From: Rhodanobacteraceae bacterium
Lineage (GTDB): Bacteria; Acidobacteriota; Terriglobia; Terriglobales; Acidobacteriaceae
Direction of reading: 5' to 3'
NCBI GenBank assembly: GCA_903970285.1
Contig: CAJCHN010000090.1
Location: forward strand, 1-33,062
Length of the DNA stretch: 33,062 nucleotides
How positions within the stretch are numbered: the stretch's first letter is position 1; each line of letters starts with the position of its first letter. Positions 27,192 to 33,062 of the stretch are shown here, piece by piece. The translations under genes were made by a program, and so were the position numbers. The notes under the pieces are model-generated. The model saw only the letters and a program-made list of their open reading frames with translations, made no database searches and had not been told where the DNA came from.

Positions 27192-27720
27192 TCAGAGCTC
27201 CTCGAAATCAATAACTAGGTTCTATCAGATTAAGACGATGCCTGTTGCCCAATCGCGACTTCCGCTGCTGCGCACATCGAGACGCTGAAAGCATCAGCCC
27301 AAGGCTGGTCCCTGGTCAAGCCCTCACTCAACAGATCCCAAAGATGAATGAAGGAGACTCCAGCTCCGGCTGCCGCGGATGCATATTGTTCTTTGATGAT
27401 GCCGATTATAGGAACCACGTTGCTCCCGTGCAAGGTTCACCTTGGAGACGATTTGCGCGGCCGGGCTTCCGCTGAAACAGTGCCCTGCCCCGTCCGGCCC
27501 GGACCTTGGAATGGCTTGTCGGGCTTCCTGCGATCGCCCGGGTATTCGCCGTGGGATTGCGCGCATGTCCCAATCCATGGAATTGCGCTTGCCTTATCCA
27601 CAAGATGTGGGGTTGAAGGGTTTGATTCCTGGCCGGGCCGCCGCTAGAGTTGAAGCATACTTCCATGGCGCCTTCAGAATGAAAGATGGAAGTGATTTCG
27701 AAGCGTAAGACCGAAAGCCT
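27192..27720. other. 529-bp intergenic region upstream of smc
   Basis: Lies between the divergent TPR gene and smc and must hold both promoters. Short open frames on both strands lack ribosome binding sites and family features, and I see no RNA gene, repeat or terminator. Confidence 0.5.
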
Positions 27721-30700
27721 ATGCTCAAGCTGAAAAAGGTTCAGATCCTCGGGTTCAAGTCGTTCTGCGATCGCACCGATGTGCAGCTCGCAGGCGAAGG
27801 CATCGCCGCCATCGTTGGACCGAACGGCTGCGGCAAGTCGAATATCTCGGACGCCATCACCTGGGTGCTCGGAGAGCAGTCGGCCAAGAGCCTGCGCGGA
27901 ATCAAGATGGAAGATGTTATCTTCGCCGGCACACGGGACCGCAAGCCGACGGGCATGGCCGAGGTGTCGCTCACGCTGGTGGATCCCGAGGTGTACGACG
28001 GAACCAGTGATCGGGATTCCGCGCCCGACCTGACCATCGACGGCAGGCACATCACCGACTGGAACGAAGCGCACCTGCGCGAGCAGCGCGCGGCGGAGAC
28101 CGAAGAAGCGGTCGCGGAGGCGCAGCCGGGTGTGGTTCTCAACCCTGAAGAGGCATACGAAGCCGCAACCGCAGGCGTGGCCGAGCAGAACGCAGGCGAC
28201 CAGAATGTCGTCCTCAAGATCCGCCGCCGCAAGTTCGGACGCACCCCGGTGCGTGCCGGCGAGCTCACCATCACCCGCAGGCTCTTTCGCTCGGGTGACT
28301 CGGAATACCTGCTGAACGGAAAGATCTGTCGCCTGCGCGATATCCAGGACATCTTCATGGGCACCGGGCTCGGGGGCGAGTCCTACGCGATCATCGGGCA
28401 GGAACGCATCGGCCAGCTGTTGAGCGCGAAGCCGCAGGATCGCCGCTCCATCATTGAAGAGGCAGCGGGCATCACCCGCTTCAAGACCAAGAAGCGGCTC
28501 GCCGAGCTGCGACTCGAGTCCGCGCGGCAGAACCTGGCGCGCGTCAACGACATCTTTGAGGAAGTCACCAAGCAGATGGGCACGCTCAAGCGCCAGGCTG
28601 CCAAGGCCGAACGCTACGGGCAGATACGGGCTGAGCTGCGGACCAAGCTTCGGGTGGTTCTGGCCAGCCGCATCTCGCAGCTGGATGCGGAGCTTGCGGA
28701 TGCGACCACCCGGATCGCGACACTGACGATGGAGGTGGACGCCCACGTCGCAGAGATTGAGGCAATGGACGCGGAGCATACCGAAGGGGTGCGCCACGGC
28801 TACGCGCTCGACCAGCAGATCCGCGAACACGCCGCGACCGCCAACCAGAGTGCCGTGGAGTTGGAGCGCATCTCGGCCCGTGCCGCCGCCAATCAGGACC
28901 GAGTCGCAGAGCTATCGGGGCGTTTGGAGGCTGGCGCGATCGAAATGGAAGGCGCGCGCGCCCAACTCGCCGCACTGGCCAGCGAACAGGAACAGGTGCG
29001 TAGCTTTCTCGACTCCGCAACCGCCGAAGCCGGCGCATCGCGCGAGGCTGCGCAACGGCGGCAGCAGGACGCCCAGGAGGCGGTGCGGGCCGTCCAGGCG
29101 CGCGAGCAGCAGGCGGAAGCGTCGCGCCGGAACTCCATGCAGTTGATCCAACGGGCCGGCCAAGTCCGCAACGAAGAAGCGCAGGCCGCGGCCTCGCTGG
29201 CTGGGCTGGAACGGGAGAGCGACCGCTTGATTGCGGAGTCGGCCACCGCGCGCGAAGAGCTGGCTGCCCTGGGGCTGCAGCGCGGACAGGTAAAGATGTC
29301 GTTCGAAGGAGTGAACGAGCGGCTGAAGCGTCTCGAAATCGAGATCTCCGAGTTGCGGCTGGGCATCGAACAGGCGCGGACTGAAGAGTCGGTCTCCAAG
29401 CGTCATGGCGACAAGTTGCGGGGCGAGGTGGCCAGCGTGAACGGACGGCGCAGCTCGCTGGAAGGCCTCATTCGCGACCACTCGTATTCGACGGAGACCG
29501 TGAAGAACATCTTCCGCGCGACCGCGAAGAAGACGCTGCCCGGACAGCAGAGCGCGACGCTGGGGACGCTGGCGGACTTTCTTGAAGTCGACGGCGCGTA
29601 TGAGCAGGTGGTCGACGAGTTCCTTCGCGACGAGTTGAACTACATCGTGGTAAGGGACTGGGATGCCGCCGACGAGGGCATTCGCCTGCTGAAGTCGGAT
29701 GTAGCCGGGCGCGCGACGTTCCTGATTGAACCTTCGGACGAGCCTGGCTACACCGACGCTCGCGAGCGCTCGGTGCAGTTGAACCGCGAGGGCGTTCGCC
29801 CGCTGACCGAGTGTGTTCGGGTGCTCAACGGGTTTGGCCGCTCGCTGGAGGTGCTGCTGCCCCGGCTGCGCGAAGGCTTTGTCACCGTGGACGCTGCCCA
29901 GGCGCGGGAGCTGGCGCTGCAGCATCCGGAGGGCTACTTCCTGGCGCCCGGTGGAGAGACCTTCCACGGGCTGACGGTCACCGGCGGCCGGCCAAGTTCA
30001 GGCGGTCCGCTGGCCCTCAAGCGCGAGCTGAAGGAGGTTGAGGCCAGACTGGCCGCGCTCCAGCAGGAGCTGGCTGCGACCGACCTGCGCACGTCGCAAC
30101 TGCAGCATGACCTGGCGGAGCAGAATGCGCTGCTTGAGGCCAGGAATCACGAGCGGCGCGATGCCGAGCGGGAGGCCGCAAACTCCGGCGCAGCGTTGCG
30201 GCAGATGGAATCGGAGACGCACCGTATCGAGCGCCGACTGCAGGAGTGGATGCTCGCTACCGATCGCAACCGCGACGCGCGCAACCAGAAGGCGGACCTG
30301 ATCGCCGCGCGGCAGGTGCAGGCGGCGGAGCTGGAGGCGGAGCGCGCAGCACTCGAAGCCAGGTTGGCGGAGCTGACCGGCGAGGTCGAGCATCTGCGCA
30401 GCCTGCGCGAGCAGTTGCAACAAGCTGCCGCAGAGGCGAGCGCCGCGCTGGCCGGACTTGAAGAGCGTCGGCGTAACGCGCAGGCGAACTTCGAGCAAAC
30501 CACGCGCCTGTTCAACCAGCAGCAGCAGCGGATCGTCCAGTTGGAGCAGCAGCTAGCCGCTGCGGCCACCGAGAAGCTGCGCCGCGAACAGGAGACGGCC
30601 TCGCTCGCTGCCCAGCACGAAGCGTCCGCTGCGGCGCGTGCGACGGCGGTAGCGCAGCAGGCTCGGCTTACCGAAGAGGCGCAGGCGCTGCGCGCCGTGA

Positions 30701-31599
30701 CCTCTGCGCTCGACGCGAAGCTGCGTGCCGCTCGGGCGGAGACCGAGGCGGTGCGCGAACGGCGGGCAAGCCTCTCGGCGCGGGTGGCGAAGCTGACCTC
30801 CGATATTGAGCACCTGGAAACAACCTGCCTGGACGATCTGGCCGTCCCCGCGGCGACCCTGCGCGAAGACGCGACCATCGAGCGCATTGAGGGTGAGGCG
30901 CTGAACCACCAGGAAAGCGAGTCGCGGGCGCTGAAGCAGAAGCTCGAAGCCATGGGGCCAGTCAACATGATGGCGCTCGAGGAGTACCAGGAGGCGTTTG
31001 GCCGGCACAGCTTCCTGGAGGCCCAGAGAAAAGACCTGCTGGAATCGATCGACAACACCACCGCCTCGATCAAGGAGATCGACGACGTGTCGCGGGTGAA
31101 GTTCGACGAAGCCTACAAGATCATCAACGAGAATTTCGCGCTGACCTTTACCAGGCTCTTCGGCGGCGGCCAGGCGTTCATGCGGCTGACCGATCCGGAC
31201 AACCCCAACTCGGATGCGAGCGGGATCGAGATTGTGGCGTCGCCTCCGGGCAAGAAGCTGCAGAACATCCTGCTGCTGAGCGGCGGCGAGAAGGCGCTGA
31301 CGGCGCTCTCGCTGCTGGTGGGCATCTTCCAGTTTCAGCCGGCACCGTTCTGCATCCTGGACGAAGTGGACGCTCCGCTGGACGAGACCAACGTAGGCCG
31401 CTTTGCGCGGATGATCGCGGACATGAGCCGGACGACGCAGTTTATCGCCATCACCCACAATAAGCGAACGATGCAGCAGGCGGATGTGATCTACGGCGTG
31501 ACCATGCAGGAGCCAGGCGTTTCGAAGATCGTGAGTGTCAATCTGGGACAAGGTAATCGCAGCCGGGACGAACAGGAGTTGGCGCGGCGAGTGGCCTGA
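27721..31599 (+). CDS. smc: SMC chromosome segregation ATPase with enlarged N-terminal head
   Basis: 1292 residues, against about 1180 in Bacillus. The Walker A motif GPNGCGKS is at 33-40, the Q-loop region GEQSAKSLRG at 51-60, the hinge at about 605-760 (TLADFLEVDG, then a Gly-rich end GGRPSSGG), flanked by long coiled coils rich in Ala, Glu, Arg and Gln, the signature LSGGEKALTALS at 1186-1197 and Walker B FCILDEVDAPL at about 1210-1220. SMC dimers with ScpAB extrude DNA loops and organise chromosome arms. About 75 additional residues (about 91-178) lie in the head between LTLVDPE and ELTITRRLFRSG. The start ATG has no strong ribosome binding site. No scpA or scpB is adjacent. Confidence 0.96.
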   Translation: MLKLKKVQILGFKSFCDRTDVQLAGEGIAAIVGPNGCGKSNISDAITWVLGEQSAKSLRGIKMEDVIFAGTRDRKPTGMAEVSLTLVDPEVYDGTSDRDSAPDLTIDGRHITDWNEAHLREQRAAETEEAVAEAQPGVVLNPEEAYEAATAGVAEQNAGDQNVVLKIRRRKFGRTPVRAGELTITRRLFRSGDSEYLLNGKICRLRDIQDIFMGTGLGGESYAIIGQERIGQLLSAKPQDRRSIIEEAAGITRFKTKKRLAELRLESARQNLARVNDIFEEVTKQMGTLKRQAAKAERYGQIRAELRTKLRVVLASRISQLDAELADATTRIATLTMEVDAHVAEIEAMDAEHTEGVRHGYALDQQIREHAATANQSAVELERISARAAANQDRVAELSGRLEAGAIEMEGARAQLAALASEQEQVRSFLDSATAEAGASREAAQRRQQDAQEAVRAVQAREQQAEASRRNSMQLIQRAGQVRNEEAQAAASLAGLERESDRLIAESATAREELAALGLQRGQVKMSFEGVNERLKRLEIEISELRLGIEQARTEESVSKRHGDKLRGEVASVNGRRSSLEGLIRDHSYSTETVKNIFRATAKKTLPGQQSATLGTLADFLEVDGAYEQVVDEFLRDELNYIVVRDWDAADEGIRLLKSDVAGRATFLIEPSDEPGYTDARERSVQLNREGVRPLTECVRVLNGFGRSLEVLLPRLREGFVTVDAAQARELALQHPEGYFLAPGGETFHGLTVTGGRPSSGGPLALKRELKEVEARLAALQQELAATDLRTSQLQHDLAEQNALLEARNHERRDAEREAANSGAALRQMESETHRIERRLQEWMLATDRNRDARNQKADLIAARQVQAAELEAERAALEARLAELTGEVEHLRSLREQLQQAAAEASAALAGLEERRRNAQANFEQTTRLFNQQQQRIVQLEQQLAAAATEKLRREQETASLAAQHEASAAARATAVAQQARLTEEAQALRAVTSALDAKLRAARAETEAVRERRASLSARVAKLTSDIEHLETTCLDDLAVPAATLREDATIERIEGEALNHQESESRALKQKLEAMGPVNMMALEEYQEAFGRHSFLEAQRKDLLESIDNTTASIKEIDDVSRVKFDEAYKIINENFALTFTRLFGGGQAFMRLTDPDNPNSDASGIEIVASPPGKKLQNILLLSGGEKALTALSLLVGIFQFQPAPFCILDEVDAPLDETNVGRFARMIADMSRTTQFIAITHNKRTMQQADVIYGVTMQEPGVSKIVSVNLGQGNRSRDEQELARRVA

Positions 31600-31857
31600 G
31601 CTGAATGAAGGAACTGCACCCACCCACTTCTTGTAGATGTGGCTTATTTTTACGGACTAAACGGCTTAGGCTTGGTTAAACCGGATGCATGTCCTGCGTA
31701 AGCGAGTGATTTGCGGTTCCGAGCCCGTCACTAGCCGTTCACCGATCAAGGGGTAGGATGCTGCCGTGGCGCAAAGAACACGTTTGATTCTTCCTGCTCC
31801 GTTGCAGCTTGTTGATGGGTATGTGTCTCCGCAGGCTAAGATAAAGGTTCAGCCAAG
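31600..31857. other. intergenic region after smc
   Basis: No gene, terminator or repeat that I can support. It separates smc from the transposase remnant and is less GC-rich than the genes. Confidence 0.4.
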
Positions 31858-32210
31858 ATGACGAAGTGCAAGCGTGGCCGGTAGACGCTTGAGTTCAAGC
31901 AGAAGCCGGGCCGGCTGGTTGGGTGGGCCAAGAGCCCGGATCGGCTGCGCGGTGGAGCAAGACTCTGGGCAAGTGGCTGGAAGCTCCTCGTGCCGGACTT
32001 CTGGGGCGCCGGGCAACGCGCAGGTGTCCGACGAGCAGGTGGAGATTAGCCTTCATACGCGGGCCGAGTTGGCTTGGGCGACGGTGAAGCGCGACATACT
32101 CCACCCCCTCCCCGCCAGGGCAAATGCCCCCACAGTGCGGCCGATTGGAAGTTGTGTCCGGCGCGCTGAAGGTGGAACGGCCGTGTGGCATAGAGTTCAA
32201 GAGCACAGGG
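31858..32210 (+). pseudogene. degraded IS3-type transposase remnant
   Basis: Pieces of an IS3-family OrfA can be read across three frames. From the ATG at 31858 the reading is MTKCKRGR, a stop at 31882, then TLEFKQ, like the MTKRKRRTFT-EFKQ start of OrfA. Near 31959 the +2 frame gives KTLGKWLEAPRAG, like the helix-turn-helix end. From about 32011 the +1 frame gives VSDEQVEIS, RAELAWATVKRDIL, matching the leucine-zipper end of OrfA (EQMEI, RAELA, ERDIL). At 32163 the +2 frame gives ALKVERPCGIEFKS, which resembles the C-terminal part of OrfB; most of OrfB is missing. The remnant has stops and indels and cannot be functional. Ends of the element were not identified. Confidence 0.6.
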
Positions 32211-32239
32211 AGCCGAAGAAACTATGTAACGAATTGATC

Positions 32240-32658
<419 letters not shown>

Positions 32659-32663
<5 letters not shown>

Positions 32664-32693
32664 TAGATTCTAAAAGACTTAGAAGCTATGGCG
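32659..32693. repeat. 15-bp-arm inverted repeat spanning the tRNA-Asp 3' end
   Basis: CGCCATAGATTCTAA (32659-32673) and TTAGAAGCTATGGCG (32679-32693) pair with one mismatch around AAGAC. The left arm includes the last five bases of the tRNA. It has no T-tract, so it may serve as transcript end or processing signal, or be part of an attachment site for the neighbouring recombinase. Confidence 0.75.
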
Positions 32694-32734
32694 ACCTACA
32701 GTGACAAGCAAATCTGGGTTCGATATGGGTGCAC

Positions 32735-33062
32735 TCATGCAAAACGCGGGTGAGATTCACCCCTCGTTTCACCCAGATTGGGAACCATCATCTTTACAAC
32801 CTTGCTCTGTGCGGCTCGCTTATGCGAGTTCACGGCCTGCGTGTATACGTCGAGCGTGATCCTGCTGTTCGCGTGCCGTAGCAGCTCCTGTACCGTCTTC
32901 ACATCTTCCCCGTTTGCCTTCAGCAACGTGCCGAAGGAGTGGCGGAAGGTGTGCCAGCCGATGTTCTTGTTGATGCCGGCCTTGCGAGCGACCGGCTTGA
33001 TGTACCGCTTCATGAGGTTGTCCGGCCAGTAAGGCTGCTTGCCCTTCTTTGCCGGACTTGCG
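32735..33062 (-). CDS. tyrosine recombinase/phage-type integrase, N-terminus beyond the window
   Basis: 109 residues visible, open to the right edge. The catalytic C-terminal domain is clear: HTFRHSFGTLL (the H-x-x-R box), ANGEDVKTVQELLRHANSRITLDVYTQA with the second His (RHAN) and the nucleophile Tyr (VYTQA), then a short tail. The first catalytic Arg and the DNA-binding domains lie outside the window. Such enzymes integrate and excise phages and genomic islands at tRNA genes. Its 3' end faces the 3' end of tRNA-Asp, 71 bases away, which is the usual placement of an integrase at one end of an element; the element body would extend to the right. It could also be a domesticated remnant, which only the adjoining sequence can show. 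Confidence 0.92.
   Translation of the reverse strand, partial: ASPAKKGKQPYWPDNLMKRYIKPVARKAGINKNIGWHTFRHSFGTLLKANGEDVKTVQELLRHANSRITLDVYTQAVNSHKRAAQSKVVKMMVPNLGETRGESHPRFA

Noticed and set aside
27406..28830. 474-codon minus-strand open frame over the start of smc
   Set aside because: It lies opposite the well-supported smc gene with canonical Walker A; its translation has no domain and reflects GC-rich antisense reading.

Overview
The window is GC-rich chromosomal DNA that I infer comes from an Acidobacteriota species of the Terriglobia/Acidobacteriaceae type. The reasons are a futalosine-pathway MqnD homologue, an F0 operon separated from the F1 genes, a large exported TPR protein, Ser/Gly-rich insertions in an RND efflux system, and closely packed genes with strong GGAGG-type ribosome binding sites. 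The genus cannot be settled from the sequence alone.

Layout, left to right. (1) 1-3119: the 5' part of an alpha/beta hydrolase and an ftsB-like divisome gene on the minus strand. A small membrane protein, a BioY biotin transporter, an mqnD menaquinone gene and tRNA-Lys(CTT) follow on the plus strand. (2) 3222-6798: a secreted Gly/Ala/Lys-rich small protein (minus), then a translationally coupled three-gene operon: Gfo/Idh/MocA oxidoreductase, sugar isomerase/epimerase-like TIM barrel, and an alpha/beta hydrolase with an apparent frameshift near its end. (3) 7023-9055: a DUF2062 membrane protein, a DoxX-like membrane protein and a decayed secreted-protein pseudogene with three frameshifts. (4) 9335-19254: a four-gene RND efflux operon (periplasmic adaptor, two MdtB/MdtC-type permeases, NodT-type outer membrane lipoprotein) in which several periplasmic parts carry long low-complexity insertions. 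It ends at a shared hairpin facing the F0 ATP synthase operon. (5) 19326-21207 (minus): atpZ, atpI-like, atpB, atpE. (6) 21302-23068: lysS, divergent from the F0 operon, with two unusual insertions. (7) 23159-27191: a cysteine-free Rrf2 regulator, a small membrane protein, a YmdB-type phosphodiesterase, an EAL-domain c-di-GMP phosphodiesterase and an exported TPR protein. (8) 27721-31599: smc, with about 75 extra residues in its N-terminal ATPase head.

The right end (31600-33062) is a small plasticity zone. It holds a degraded IS3-type transposase remnant, tRNA-Asp(GTC), a long hairpin that begins inside the 3' end of that tRNA, and a tyrosine recombinase that runs off the window. This is the classic arrangement of a tRNA-integrated genomic island whose body lies to the right of the window.

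No clearly new multi-gene system is visible. The most unusual material is the set of in-frame insertions in normally conserved proteins (RND permease, LysRS, SMC head), one of which contains a nested inverted repeat at DNA level, together with the tRNA-Asp/integrase junction and two frameshifted loci.
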